Shown here: positions 55,358 to 64,000 of the stretch, one piece after another
Layout: every line of letters begins with the position of its first letter
How positions within the stretch are numbered: the first letter of the stretch is position 1
Assembly (NCBI GenBank): GCA_041398665.1
Contig: JAWKUH010000031.1
Location: forward strand, 5,518 to 69,517
Direction of reading: 5' to 3'
DNA length: 64,000 bases
Origin: Rohdeia sp041398665
Lineage (GTDB): Bacteria > Planctomycetota > UBA1135 > GCA-002686595
The notes under the pieces: model-generated
Databases searched by the model: none
Told to the model about the DNA's origin: nothing
What the model saw: the letters and a program-made list of their open reading frames with translations, nothing else
Translations under genes and position numbers: made by a program

Positions 55358-56758
55358 ATGCAGATCGCCGCCATGCAGACCACAGCACTCCACCTGCCGC
55401 AGGCCCTGGTCGCGACGACCGGGTTCCTCGACAGCCTCGACCCGTTCGGGCACCAGCTCCACGACTCGGGCGTCCTGCTGCGCTGGGTGAACATCGCCTG
55501 TGCGATCGGGATCCCCGTCGCGGTCGTGAGCGGGCTCGCCCACCGGCGCGCCGCCCTGACGGGCGCGGACGGGACGCACGAGACGGTCTTCGGCCGGCTC
55601 CTGCGGCTCGTGCTCTGGGCGGCCTGCGCGCTGAGCCTGCTCTCGGTCCACGCCCGCTGGGGGGAGGTGAACCACTTCCCGAGCCAGACCATGAGCGAGG
55701 TGCTCGTCATGTTCTCGACGGCGCTCCTGCTGTCGATGGGCGTGCTCCAGCTCGCGCTCCACCTGCGCAAGGCGCACGGTCACGCCTGGGCGACGGTCGA
55801 CGACACGCTCGTGGCCGCCGTCTTCGCCGGCGTCTGGGCCACGAACCACTACAGCAGCTCGCTGTCCACGGCGCAGCGCGACCTGCCGCCCGCGCTGCAG
55901 TCCTACTGGTTCGCGCCGCACCTCTCGTGCCTGATCTTCAGCTACGCGACGCTGTCGATCGCGGCGCTGCTCGCGACCGTCTTCTTCGCGCTGCGCTTCT
56001 GGATCAACCTCCGTGAGACGCGCTTCGGCGGTACGCGCGGCGGACGCGCCGTGGTGTGGGCCGTGCTCGCGGCGACCGGCGGACTGCTCCTCTCGATCCG
56101 TACCGGCGCGAGCTGGGTGCCGAACCCGAGCTTCTTCTGGGCCCTCCTGGCGCTGGGCGTCGTCGCTTCCTGGTTGCTCCGCGCGCAGCCCGCGTACCGC
56201 TCGGCCGCCACGCTCGTCCTCACCGTGACCTGGATGGCGTTCCTGCCGTTCGGTCAGTTCGTCACGCTGCCGATCCTGATGATCGTGGGAGCGGTGGTGT
56301 CGGGCATGGCGAGCAAGTCGGCGATCCCGTCGGCGGAGCGCATGGGCGCGCTCGAGGGCACGCTCGACTCCGTCAGCTTCCGCGCCTTCGCGGTGGGCTT
56401 CCCGTTCCTCACGGCCGGTCTGTTCCAGGGCGCGTTCTGGGCGCAGGAGGCCTGGGCGAACTACTGGGGCTGGGACAGCAAGGAGAACACCGCGCTCATC
56501 AGCTGGCTCGTGTACGTGCTCTACGTGCACCTGCGCCTGCTCGGCGGGTACCGCGGCGCGAAGTCGATGGGCGTGCTCGTCGCGGGCGCGCTGTCGATCT
56601 TCATGACCTTCCAGATCTTCGGCTACCTGCCGGACAGCCAGAAGAGCATGCACCGCTACACGGACGACGGCGTCGCGCCGCGCGAGGGGATGCAGGGGCC
56701 GAGCCCCGAGGCGTCGGCGCGCGTCGAGACGGAGTCGACCTCGGAGAACGCACGATGA
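55358..56758 (+). CDS. ccsA: Cytochrome c assembly protein CcsA
   Basis: 466-residue multi-pass protein of the haem-handling family. The tryptophan-rich haem-binding loop WAQEAWANYWGWDSKE is intact, and conserved histidines lie in YWFAPHLSCLIFSYATLS and in VHLRLLGGYRGAKSMGV. MARWGEVNHFPSQTMSEVL-like sequence (HARWGEVNHFPS) sits in an early loop. It partners the ResB-like protein upstream. The stop overlaps folD (ATGA). Confidence 0.92.
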   Translation: MQIAAMQTTALHLPQALVATTGFLDSLDPFGHQLHDSGVLLRWVNIACAIGIPVAVVSGLAHRRAALTGADGTHETVFGRLLRLVLWAACALSLLSVHARWGEVNHFPSQTMSEVLVMFSTALLLSMGVLQLALHLRKAHGHAWATVDDTLVAAVFAGVWATNHYSSSLSTAQRDLPPALQSYWFAPHLSCLIFSYATLSIAALLATVFFALRFWINLRETRFGGTRGGRAVVWAVLAATGGLLLSIRTGASWVPNPSFFWALLALGVVASWLLRAQPAYRSAATLVLTVTWMAFLPFGQFVTLPILMIVGAVVSGMASKSAIPSAERMGALEGTLDSVSFRAFAVGFPFLTAGLFQGAFWAQEAWANYWGWDSKENTALISWLVYVLYVHLRLLGGYRGAKSMGVLVAGALSIFMTFQIFGYLPDSQKSMHRYTDDGVAPREGMQGPSPEASARVETESTSENAR

Positions 56759-57663
56759 GCACGGAGGCCGGGACGGGCGCGGCGATCATCGACGGCAAGG
56801 CCGTCGCCGCCGCGGTGCGCGAGGACGTCGCGGCGGCGGTCGCGCGACTCGTGGCGAGGGGCACGCAACCCGGACTCGACGTCGTGCTCGTCGGGGACGA
56901 TCCCGCGAGCCAGGTCTACGTGCGCAACAAGGACCGCGCCGCGACGAACGCGGGCTTCGCCGTGCGCACGCACCGGCTCCCGGCGACGGCGTCGCAGAGC
57001 GAACTGCTCGCGCTCGTCGAGCGTCTGAATCGCAGCGACGCGACCGACGGCATCCTCGTCCAGCTCCCGCTGCCGAAGGGGCTCGACGCGGATGCTGTGG
57101 TGCGCGCGCTCGATCCCGCGAAGGACGTGGACGGACTGCACCCCGAGAGCGTCGCGGCGCTCTGGATGGGGCGCCCCGGGCTCGTGCCGTGCACGCCAGC
57201 GGGCTGCATCGAACTCCTCGACCGTTCCGGCGTCGAGATCGCCGGACGGCGCGCGGTCGTGGTGGGGCGGTCGATGCTCGTCGGCAAGCCGGTCGCCGCG
57301 CTGCTGCTCGACCGCAACGCGACGGTGACGATCTGTCACAGCCGGACGAAGGACCTCGCGGCGGTCTGCCGCGACGCGGAGATCCTGGTGGCCGCGGTCG
57401 GGCGCGCCGAACTCGTGCGCGGCGAATGGGTCGCGCCGGGCGCGGCGGTGCTCGACGTCGGGATCAACCGGATCGACACGCCGGACGGCAAGGGCCGTCT
57501 CGTCGGCGACGTGGCCTTCGACGAGGTGCGCGAGCGCGCGGGCTGGATCACGCCGGTCCCGGGCGGCGTCGGACCGATGACGATCGCGATGCTGCTGCGC
57601 AACACGGCGCTCGCGGCGGCGCGACGACGCGGGCTGGAGGACGACGCGTTCCCGTCGCGGTGA
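56755..57663 (+). CDS. folD: Methylenetetrahydrofolate dehydrogenase/cyclohydrolase
   Basis: Bifunctional one-carbon enzyme, 302 residues. VGDDPASQVYVRNKDRA contains the Tyr/Lys catalytic region; DGILVQLPLPKGLD, DVDGLHPESV, GRSMLVGKPVAALLL and ITPVPGGVGPMTIAMLL are all classic FolD motifs. Coupled to ccsA by an ATGA overlap. Last gene of the tatA operon. Confidence 0.96.
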   Translation: MSTEAGTGAAIIDGKAVAAAVREDVAAAVARLVARGTQPGLDVVLVGDDPASQVYVRNKDRAATNAGFAVRTHRLPATASQSELLALVERLNRSDATDGILVQLPLPKGLDADAVVRALDPAKDVDGLHPESVAALWMGRPGLVPCTPAGCIELLDRSGVEIAGRRAVVVGRSMLVGKPVAALLLDRNATVTICHSRTKDLAAVCRDAEILVAAVGRAELVRGEWVAPGAAVLDVGINRIDTPDGKGRLVGDVAFDEVRERAGWITPVPGGVGPMTIAMLLRNTALAAARRRGLEDDAFPSR

Positions 57664-57704
57664 CGCCGGCGGAGCCGCTCGTCCAACTCGGCGTCCCGCG
57701 CTGC

Positions 57705-57710
57705 TAGGAT
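57705..57710 (+). promoter_or_regulatory. -10 hexamer of leaderless rhomboid gene
   Basis: TAGGAT, 6 nt before GTG 57717. Confidence 0.5.
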
Positions 57711-57716
57711 CCGCGC

Positions 57717-58568
57717 GTGAACGCGTGGCGCGACACGTCCGGTGCAGGCTATGGGATCTCGTTCCCGAGCCCGACGCCGGTGGTGAAGGTGCTCCTGATC
57801 GGTCTGACGGGGATCTTCCTGGTCCAGTGGCTCCTCGGCCTGTCGGCGCCGGAGGCTCGTTTCGCGCTCGAGGACTGGCTCGGCCTGAACCACGCCATGT
57901 GGTTCCACGGTCCCGTCTGGTTGCCGCTGTGGCAGCTCGTGACCACGGCCCTGCTCCACGGTGACTTCGGCCACCTGTTCTTCAACGCGATCAGCCTGTA
58001 CTTCTTCGGGACCATGGTCGAGGGCGTCGTCGGCTCCCGGCGCTTCGCGTGGTTCTTCGGACTGGGCGTCGTCGTCGCGAGCGTCACGAGCGTCGTGCTG
58101 ATGCAGCTCGTCGACCCGCTCGCGGTCTCGATCGGCGCGTCCGGCGGGATCTTCGCCGCCATCGCGGCGGCTGCCACGTTCCGGCCGCACGCGACGGTCA
58201 TCCTGCTCTTCGTGCCGATCCCGCTGTGGCTGCTCGCGGTGGGACTCGCGCTGTTCAACCTCTTCCCCGCGATCGAGTCGCTCTTCGGAAGGGGCGGTGG
58301 GGGAGTCGACCACTTCGCCCACCTCGGCGGCGCCCTGTACGGTTTCCTCGCGGTGAAGCGCGGCTTCATCTGGGCGGACTTGGGCGAGGGCGTGCGGCGT
58401 CTGAAGCGGGAGCACGAGGCGCGCAGCGCGGCGAACGACGAGCAGGAGCTCGACCGCCTCCTCGAGCGCGTCTCGCGCGACGGCATCGCCTCGCTCAGCG
58501 ACCGCGAACGGGCGTTCCTGAAGCGCATGAGCGAGCGGAAGTCGCAGGGCGGCTCCGGGCACCGCTGA
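57717..58568 (+). CDS. Rhomboid-family intramembrane serine protease
   Basis: 283 residues, about six transmembrane helices. The catalytic Ser is in SIGASGGIFAAIAA and the His in VDHFAHLGGALYGFLA; ALLHGDFGHLFFNAISLYFFG supplies the oxyanion His and Asn. A cytosolic tail of about 75 residues is highly charged (RRLKREHEARSAANDEQEL). GTG 57717 is preferred because of the -10 six bases upstream. Substrates unknown. Confidence 0.92.
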   Translation: MNAWRDTSGAGYGISFPSPTPVVKVLLIGLTGIFLVQWLLGLSAPEARFALEDWLGLNHAMWFHGPVWLPLWQLVTTALLHGDFGHLFFNAISLYFFGTMVEGVVGSRRFAWFFGLGVVVASVTSVVLMQLVDPLAVSIGASGGIFAAIAAAATFRPHATVILLFVPIPLWLLAVGLALFNLFPAIESLFGRGGGGVDHFAHLGGALYGFLAVKRGFIWADLGEGVRRLKREHEARSAANDEQELDRLLERVSRDGIASLSDRERAFLKRMSERKSQGGSGHR

Positions 58569-58642
58569 GCCCGCGGGAGGTGTCGACGCGCGCCGCGCCG
58601 GAAGCGCGCCCGACGGGTGGGAACCCGCGCTCGCCCGGGGGG

Positions 58643-58648
58643 TACACT
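58643..58648 (+). promoter_or_regulatory. Probable -10 upstream of the large secreted protein
   Basis: TACACT, about 42 nt before ATG 58691. Confidence 0.35.
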
Positions 58649-58690
58649 CGCCGTCCTTCGCGGATCCCCCACGTGGACCGAAAGCGCGTC

Positions 58691-60733
58691 ATGAAGCCGA
58701 TCCTCGCCCTCCTGATCGCCCTCCCGTTCTGCCTCGCCCTCCCGATCCTCGGCGCGTCGCGCGCCGAGGCGCGGAGCACGGCGTCGCCGTCGCAGCCCGC
58801 CGTCGATCTCAAGGGCGACTTCATGAAGTCGTACAAGATCGGCGACCGCAAGGGCATGACGAAGCTCGTGCGCGACAACTCCTCGGACGCCGTGGAGTGG
58901 ATGTTCGAGCTCGCCGAGGAGTGCGTGGCCGCGCCGGACGAGGAGCGCACGAAGCTCTACGAGTCGCTGGGACGGGCGTGGAACGACGGTTTCTCGACCT
59001 CGCTCGCCGACCACGTCATGGAGCTGTTCGAGACGCTGACGGACGAGCAGCGCAGTGCACTGCGCGCCGCCCGTCAGGAGTACTACGAGGCGTCGACGAA
59101 GTACTTCGAACACCGCGGCGAGCCGATCGGTCCGGACCGCAACAAGGCGCTCCAGGAGAGCGGCGCCGTGCTCGAGAAGATCGGCGACAAGTTCGACGCG
59201 CTCGGAGACCGCTACCACGCGTCGCGCTGCTGGATCTACACCGGTGACGCCTACAACGCGGCCACCGTGGGCGAGGACTTCGCCGACCCGAAGCGCGAAC
59301 TGGCGATCCAGAAGCGCGTGCTCGAGGCGTGCGACAAGTTCGATGTCGGCGACCGCGCGCACAAGGACGCGAAGGAGCGCGTCTCCTACCTCACGGCCGC
59401 CATCGAGAAGGGCGTGGCGAAGGGCGGGGGCGAGGCGAGCAAGGACTCGAAGCCCGTGCTGCCCTTCACCTTCGGCGAGCCCGTCGCGGCGAAGGTCGAG
59501 GCCGAGGAACTGATCGACCGCAAGAAGTACCCGCGGATGCTGTTCGCCTTCGACGAGTCGCACCCGACATGGCCGACCGTCCGCATGGAGACCATCGGCG
59601 AGGTCGCGGTCCTGCCCGGCATGACGGGCAGCCCGAAGATCGAGCGCGAGGGCGTCGACGAGATCATCGTCACCGATCCCGACGGCAAGGCGCGGTTCGT
59701 CAAGATCCTGAAGGAACCGACGCTCGTGAAGACGCGCGTGGGTTCCGGCGAAGCCGCCCTCGACTACACCTTCTTCGTGAAGGTCGGCAGTCAGAACGAC
59801 GACTTCCAGGGCTTCCCGGTCAACCTCGAGCCGACGTCGGGCACGCTCAACATCTACGTCAGACCTGCCGCCGCCGTCCTCACCGAGATCGGCGGGACGG
59901 ACGCGTACGTGACCGACGACAACATGGACGGCCTCTTCGGCGGTCCGCCCGTCGAGTCGTGGATGAACGGCCTCGCGACCGGCGTGTCGGAACCGCGCAT
60001 CGACAGCGTGTTCGTCGGTCGGTCGAAGACGCCGGTCCCGTTCGGCGAGGTCATGCAGGTCGGCAAGGACTGGTACCGCGTCGTCCCCGTGGACGGCGGG
60101 CGCTCCTTCGAGTCGTCCCCGGCGGTCGACCTGCCGACCGGGCACGTCAAGCTCGTCTACAAGGGCGCCGACCTCGACTACTTCGTCGTCCGCGGCGAGG
60201 GCGCCGGCGAGGGGATGTTCTTCCGCCTCGAGCCGGGCAAGAGCGTCGAGCTGCCGACCGGCTCGTACGTCGCCTACACCGGGGCGGTGCGCGACAAGGA
60301 CGCGAAGGCGCTGATGCTCGGCGGGAAGTCGTCGGCCTTCGAGGTGAAGGCCGGCGAGACGACCGAGGTCACCTACGGCGCGCCGTTCCGCTTCGAGTTC
60401 AGCTCCTCGGTCGTGCCCGAGGGCGTCAAGGTGAAGGGCGGGAGCGTCGTCGTCGTCGGTGCCGGCGGCGAGCAGTACCACCGCATCTGGGGCGCCCGTC
60501 CGCAGCCCGAGGTCTACCTCCGGGACGGCGACTCGGGTTCGTGGAGCAAGGCGGGCGAGATGGAGCTCATCCGCGACATCGACGAGCTCGGCAAGTACGG
60601 TTCGGACGGCTGGACCAAGGTCTGGTGGCCGCTCGACATCATGGTCGAGAACTCCGAGGGGGACGGCGTCCAGGTCCGCCTGTTCGAGAAGAAGAACCGC
60701 CTGTTCGGCAAGATAGACTCCGCGGCGGAGTGA
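58691..60733 (+). CDS. Large secreted protein, unknown
   Basis: 680 residues. Signal peptide MKPILALLIALPFCLALPIL, cleavage near AEARS. Residues 40-260 are helical and TPR-like (SSDAVEWMFELAEECVAAPD, RYHASRCWIYTGDAYNAATV). The remaining 400 residues are strand-rich with repeated short modules (PAVDLPTGHVKLVYKGADLD, KSVELPTGSYVAYTGAVRDK). The two modules share ELPTG/DLPTG and could be related repeats. I know no family name. A similar composition is frequent in planctomycete secretomes. Monocistronic, judging from its neighbours. Confidence 0.7.
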   Translation: MKPILALLIALPFCLALPILGASRAEARSTASPSQPAVDLKGDFMKSYKIGDRKGMTKLVRDNSSDAVEWMFELAEECVAAPDEERTKLYESLGRAWNDGFSTSLADHVMELFETLTDEQRSALRAARQEYYEASTKYFEHRGEPIGPDRNKALQESGAVLEKIGDKFDALGDRYHASRCWIYTGDAYNAATVGEDFADPKRELAIQKRVLEACDKFDVGDRAHKDAKERVSYLTAAIEKGVAKGGGEASKDSKPVLPFTFGEPVAAKVEAEELIDRKKYPRMLFAFDESHPTWPTVRMETIGEVAVLPGMTGSPKIEREGVDEIIVTDPDGKARFVKILKEPTLVKTRVGSGEAALDYTFFVKVGSQNDDFQGFPVNLEPTSGTLNIYVRPAAAVLTEIGGTDAYVTDDNMDGLFGGPPVESWMNGLATGVSEPRIDSVFVGRSKTPVPFGEVMQVGKDWYRVVPVDGGRSFESSPAVDLPTGHVKLVYKGADLDYFVVRGEGAGEGMFFRLEPGKSVELPTGSYVAYTGAVRDKDAKALMLGGKSSAFEVKAGETTEVTYGAPFRFEFSSSVVPEGVKVKGGSVVVVGAGGEQYHRIWGARPQPEVYLRDGDSGSWSKAGEMELIRDIDELGKYGSDGWTKVWWPLDIMVENSEGDGVQVRLFEKKNRLFGKIDSAAE

Positions 60734-60782
60734 CGGCGGGCGCGCGGAGGCGTCCCCGCGCGCGCTGCCGGAGGAACGCCCC

Positions 60783-62058
60783 GTGCTGGACATCAAGCTG
60801 ATCCGTCGCGACCCCGAACTCGTCAAGGCGGGGGCCCGCAAGAAGCGCATCAAGGTCGACATCGACCGGATTCTCGAGCTCGACGAAGCGTCGCGCGAGC
60901 GGCAGACGCGCATCGACGCGCTGCGCAGCGAACAGAAGAGCGCGGGCAAGTTGATCGCCAAGGCGAGCCCGGACGAGCGCGCGAAGCTCGTCGAGGAGCA
61001 GACCGCGCTCAAGGGCGAGCTCAAGGCGCTCGAGGACGTCGAGGCGACGTGCCGCGCGGAGATCGACGCGCTCATGCTGCTCGTCCCGAACGTCCCCGCC
61101 GACGAGGTGCCCGAGGGCGAGTCGGACGTGGACAACGTGGAGGTCGCGCGCTGGGGCGAACCGCGCGCGTTCGAGTTCGAGCCCTGGGACCACGTCGCGC
61201 TCGCGACGGTGCAGGGATGGCTCGACATCGAGGCCGCCGGACGGATCTCGGGCAGCCGCAACTACATCCTGTTCGGCGACCTGTCGCTGCTCGAGGGCGC
61301 GGTCATGCGCTACGCGCTCGACCACATGGTCGCGAAAGGCTTCGTACCGGTCAGCGTGCCGACGCTCGTGCGCACCGCGACGATGGTCGGGACGGGCTAC
61401 TTCCCGGGCGGCGAGGAGCAGGCCTACCGCTGCGACGAACGCGACGACCTGTGTCTCGTCGGCACCGCGGAGGTGCCGGTGACCGCGCTCCACGCCGGTG
61501 AGATCCTCGACCTCGCGACCCTGCCGCGGAAGTACGTCGCGCTGTCCTCCTGCTACCGCCGCGAGGCGGGCACGTACGGGCGCGACACGCGCGGGCTCTA
61601 CCGGGTCCACCAGTTCCTGAAGGTCGAGCAGGTCGTCGTCGACGTCGCCGAACCCGAGCGCAGCGTCGAGCACCACCGCGCGATCCTCTCGAACTCCGAG
61701 GAGGTCTGCCGCGCCTTCGAACTCCCGTACCGCGTCGTCAACGTGTGCGGCGGCGACCTCGGACAGCCCCAGGTCCAGAAGTTCGACATCGAGTGCTGGA
61801 TGCCGTCGCGCGAGGGTGGGGCGAGACCCACAGCGCCTCGCGCTTCCGACTTCCAGGCGCGGCGCCTCGACCTCCGCTACCGCGACGAGGAGGAAAGTGC
61901 GGCACTGCTACACGCTGAACAACACCGTCGCCGCGAGCACGCGGATGCTCATCGCGCTGCTCGAGAACCACCAGACGGCGGACGGTCGAGTGCGCGTGCC
62001 GGAAGCGCTGCGCTCCTACCTCGGCGGTCGCGAGTTCCTCGGGCGCCCGGTTCGCTGA
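60783..62058 (+). CDS. serS: Seryl-tRNA synthetase, three frameshifts near the 3' end
   Basis: Class II synthetase that charges tRNA-Ser. It starts at GTG 60783 after CCGGAGGAAC (Shine-Dalgarno). The N-terminal coiled coil (ERQTRIDALRSEQKSAGKLI) is followed by SGSRNYILFGDLSLLEGAVM, LVGTAEVPVTALH, SSCYRREAGTYGRDTRGLYR (motif 2) and, after shifts near 61815 (-1), 61841 (+1) and 61898 (+1), WGETHSAS, SDFQARRLDLRYRDE and VRHCYTLNNTVAASTRMLIA (motif 3). Corrected length is about 424 residues, normal for SerRS. Loss of this essential gene is implausible. Confidence 0.92.
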
Positions 62059-62140
62059 ACCGAGCGCCGATCCGGGCCCGTTCGCCGAGCGCCTCTGCGT
62101 CGCGTCGTGCGGGGGCGCGGACCCCCGCGAACGGCTGCGC

Positions 62141-63136
62141 TCAGCCGCCCCCGCCGCCGCCCGCCGCGCCCTGCAGCAGGTCGGTGAACGAACCGAAGTC
62201 CGTGTTCGTGTTGCCGTTGCCGCCGCCGAACGGGTTGGCGCCGTTGCCGTCCAGTTGGACGTCGACCTGGCCGTTCCCGCCCGGTCCGCCCGACCCGTTG
62301 AACAGGTCGTCGGTCGCGAGGTCGAGTCCGTCGTTGGTGCTGCCGTCGCCCTCCTCGGAGGGCGGGAAGACGTTGGGCACCTTCGGGACGGGCTCGATGT
62401 CGAACGCGGTCAGCTGGAAGTCGCCGAAGCGGTAGATCCGCTTGTACTCGATGCGCCGTTTGCCCGAGTCGCGGAGCTGCTTCGGGTCGAGCAGACGCTC
62501 GGAGAGCTCGACCTCGAGCAGGATCTCGATGCGGAGCGGCAGCTTGTTCTGCGGCTCGGTCTCGGTGTTCCAGCCCTCGAGCGGCTCGGCGTCGGGGCCG
62601 TCCTCGTCGTAGACGTTGACCTGGAACGAGACGACGCGGTCGTGGAGGAAGGTGTAGCGACCGCCCATGAACGGATCCTCGTCGACGCCGAAGTCCTCGC
62701 GGCGGTAGAGCTCGCGGAACGTCGAGTCGTCGGGGCGTTCGCGGAGACAGTAGCCGACCTCGTTGAAGTCCGCGCGGACCGCACGACTCTCGCCGATCTC
62801 GAACAACTTGCTGTTGGTCGACGTGACGAGGTCGATGCGGTCGGCGGCCTCGCCGCCGATCTCGTGCTTCTCGACCCGCAGCATCTTCGACGGACGCATG
62901 CTGAAGGTCATGAGCCCGCGCAGGTCCTGCTCGACGAGATCGAGGATCGCCGGGCCGGCGAGCTGGTTCTCGTTCAGGTTGCGGATCCGGTCGCGCGTGT
63001 CGCGCGCGCTCGCGAGGACCTGCGTCATGGAGACGAGCAGGCCCGACATGATCAGCAGGACCACCAACACCTCGGCGATGGTGAAGCCGCTGGAACTCGC
63101 GCCCCGCGAGGGGCCACTCGATCGACCGAGGATCAT
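62141..63136 (-). CDS. Type II secretion-like minor pseudopilin (GspJ type)
   Basis: 331 residues. A prepilin leader (ILGRSSGPSRGASSSG) is cut before FTIAEVLVVLLIMSGLLVSM. The rest is a pseudopilin globular part (LVEQDLRGLMTFSMRPSKML, PLRIEILLEVELSE). The last 70 residues are Gly/Asn/Asp-rich with a final run of Gly, an unusual disordered tail. It overlaps the GspI-like stop (ATGA), and the order H-I-J matches T2SS minor pseudopilin operons. Confidence 0.8.
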   Translation of the reverse strand: MILGRSSGPSRGASSSGFTIAEVLVVLLIMSGLLVSMTQVLASARDTRDRIRNLNENQLAGPAILDLVEQDLRGLMTFSMRPSKMLRVEKHEIGGEAADRIDLVTSTNSKLFEIGESRAVRADFNEVGYCLRERPDDSTFRELYRREDFGVDEDPFMGGRYTFLHDRVVSFQVNVYDEDGPDAEPLEGWNTETEPQNKLPLRIEILLEVELSERLLDPKQLRDSGKRRIEYKRIYRFGDFQLTAFDIEPVPKVPNVFPPSEEGDGSTNDGLDLATDDLFNGSGGPGGNGQVDVQLDGNGANPFGGGNGNTNTDFGSFTDLLQGAAGGGGGG

Positions 63137-63762
63137 CGTCCACCTCCGGTGTCCGTGTTCGAACCGCTCGAGCCGTCCGCGGGGACCGTCGAGCTCTCCT
63201 CCTCCTCTTCGGGACCGTAGACCTGGTCCCAGGCGATCCACTCGTGGAGGACGTAGATGTCGTCGTAGTCGCCCACGACGGGGAACCGCACCCGCACCAT
63301 GACCTGTTCGTAGGGCTCGCGGATCTCGTCCTCGTCCGTCTCGCCCGCGCGGTAGGTGCTGCTGTTCTGCTCCTCCTCGCGCTCGCGTCGACGCTCCTCC
63401 TGTTCGCGCTGGTGCGCCCACGAGTCGAACCCCTCGTCGCGCGACGAGTCGGTGTCGGTGGGGAAGTCGTCGGAACCGAAGAAGATCTCGAACGTGAACT
63501 CGGGATAGCCGAACTCCGCGTAGGTTCCCTCGACGCCGAACTCGGCGTCGTCGCGGTAGAGGCCGCTGGCGACCTCGCCCATCGTCTGGCGCGCCAGCTG
63601 GTTCGCGATCTTGTAGTTGCGCGTGAAGTAGGCCTTGGCCTTGGAGCCGCCGAGCCCCTGCATGAGGAGAACGAGGGCCACGCCGACGATGACGATCGTG
63701 ACGGCCACCTCGGCGAGCGTGAACCCGGAGCGCGACCCGGAACCTCTACTCGAAGTCCGCAT
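63133..63762 (-). CDS. Type II secretion-like minor pseudopilin (GspI type)
   Basis: 209 residues. Prepilin peptidase site GSGSRSG before FTLAEVAVTIVIVGVALVLL; AKAYFTRNYKIANQLARQTM follows, as expected for GspI-like proteins. The middle has a very charged insert (REQEERRREREEEQNSST), and the C-terminus is Ser/Gly/Thr-rich. It overlaps the upstream pseudopilin by 17 bp. Confidence 0.8.
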   Translation of the reverse strand: MRTSSRGSGSRSGFTLAEVAVTIVIVGVALVLLMQGLGGSKAKAYFTRNYKIANQLARQTMGEVASGLYRDDAEFGVEGTYAEFGYPEFTFEIFFGSDDFPTDTDSSRDEGFDSWAHQREQEERRREREEEQNSSTYRAGETDEDEIREPYEQVMVRVRFPVVGDYDDIYVLHEWIAWDQVYGPEEEEESSTVPADGSSGSNTDTGGGR

Positions 63763-64000
63763 CGTCGACCTCCTCGCGCACGTACTCGCCCTCGTGGAAC
63801 CGGATCTGTCCCGTCAGGGCCAGGACCTCGATCGTGAACCAGCGCGGGACCTTGCCGTCCTGCATGAGGACGACGGTGTGCGCGTTCGACGAGCCCACCG
63901 CGTCGAACCGGACGAAGACCTCCTCGGCCTCGGCGAACTCGTCGCCGTCGATCACGATGCGGTCGAAGGAGATGCCCGGTTCGAGCTTGTGCTCGAACAA
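63746..64000 (-). CDS. Pseudopilin (GspH-like), 5' part beyond window
   Basis: 84 residues at the right edge, ending at 63746. The fragment FVRFDAVGSSNAHTVVLMQD with VLALTGQIRFHEGEY resembles the C-terminal strands of GspH/FimT pseudopilins (final TG-hairpin). The visible Met at the edge is probably not the start; the prepilin leader would lie outside. First gene of the H-I-J set. Confidence 0.6.
   Translation of the reverse strand: MFEHKLEPGISFDRIVIDGDEFAEAEEVFVRFDAVGSSNAHTVVLMQDGKVPRWFTIEVLALTGQIRFHEGEYVREEVDDADFE

Overview
This is a very GC-rich bacterial chromosome segment of about 64 kb whose codon third positions are almost all G or C. The gene content suggests a member of the Planctomycetota. 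It includes an NPCBM-domain secreted protein, many large secreted or lipoprotein unknowns, ResB/CcsA cytochrome c assembly, type II secretion-like pseudopilins and Ebo proteins. Many genes also lack Shine-Dalgarno sites. That assignment is an inference from gene content; no rRNA marker is present.

Layout. 0-4 kb: the N-terminal two thirds of a GroEL (minus), an NPCBM protein and a receiver-GGDEF diguanylate cyclase. 4-7.5 kb: the classic rpsB-tsf-pyrH-frr translation block. 7.6-8.4 kb: tRNA-Lys, a degenerate second tRNA-Lys and a compound inverted-repeat element. 8.4-13.6 kb: pepP, two unknowns, a Trm112-like protein with eboE, a 2OG-Fe(II) oxygenase and tRNA-Glu. 13.7-24.9 kb: a lipoprotein, Uup, an APC permease, an envelope operon (dolichol-phosphate mannose synthase-like, CPBP protease, PgsA-like), a DUF393 protein divergent from a GT39-like protein, and xerC. 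25-34.5 kb: an MFS exporter, pabB-pabC, secreted HEAT and coiled-coil proteins, xseA and a GT2. 34.6-44.6 kb: a secreted VWA protein, an aldo/keto reductase operon, nadA, a HAD phosphatase, an OPA-type transporter and pruA. 44.8-49.8 kb: a lipoprotein with a toroid-fold protein, eboA, eboB and msrA. 49.8-57.7 kb: an mnmC-like gene, then tatA-mobA-polyprenyl synthase-resB-ccsA-folD. 57.7-64 kb: rhomboid, a large secreted unknown, serS and a minor pseudopilin operon cut by the right edge.

Four themes stand out. (1) Three Ebo metabolite-traffic proteins are present but split: eboE at 11.4 kb, eboA and eboB at 46.7-48.6 kb. (2) A dozen or so genes have a TANNNT-type -10 hexamer only 6-12 nt before the start codon and no Shine-Dalgarno site, so they are probably leaderless; one divergent pair shares a palindromic -10. 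(3) Related GC-rich hairpin repeats occupy several convergent intergenic gaps, and one of their modules is expanded into a tandem array. (4) At least 14 genes, including essential ones, carry single-base frameshifts, strongly biased to +1. Removing them restores the usual family lengths (RRF 185 aa, PepP about 441, SerRS about 424), so they most likely reflect sequence errors, although the bias and repeated context deserve a check.
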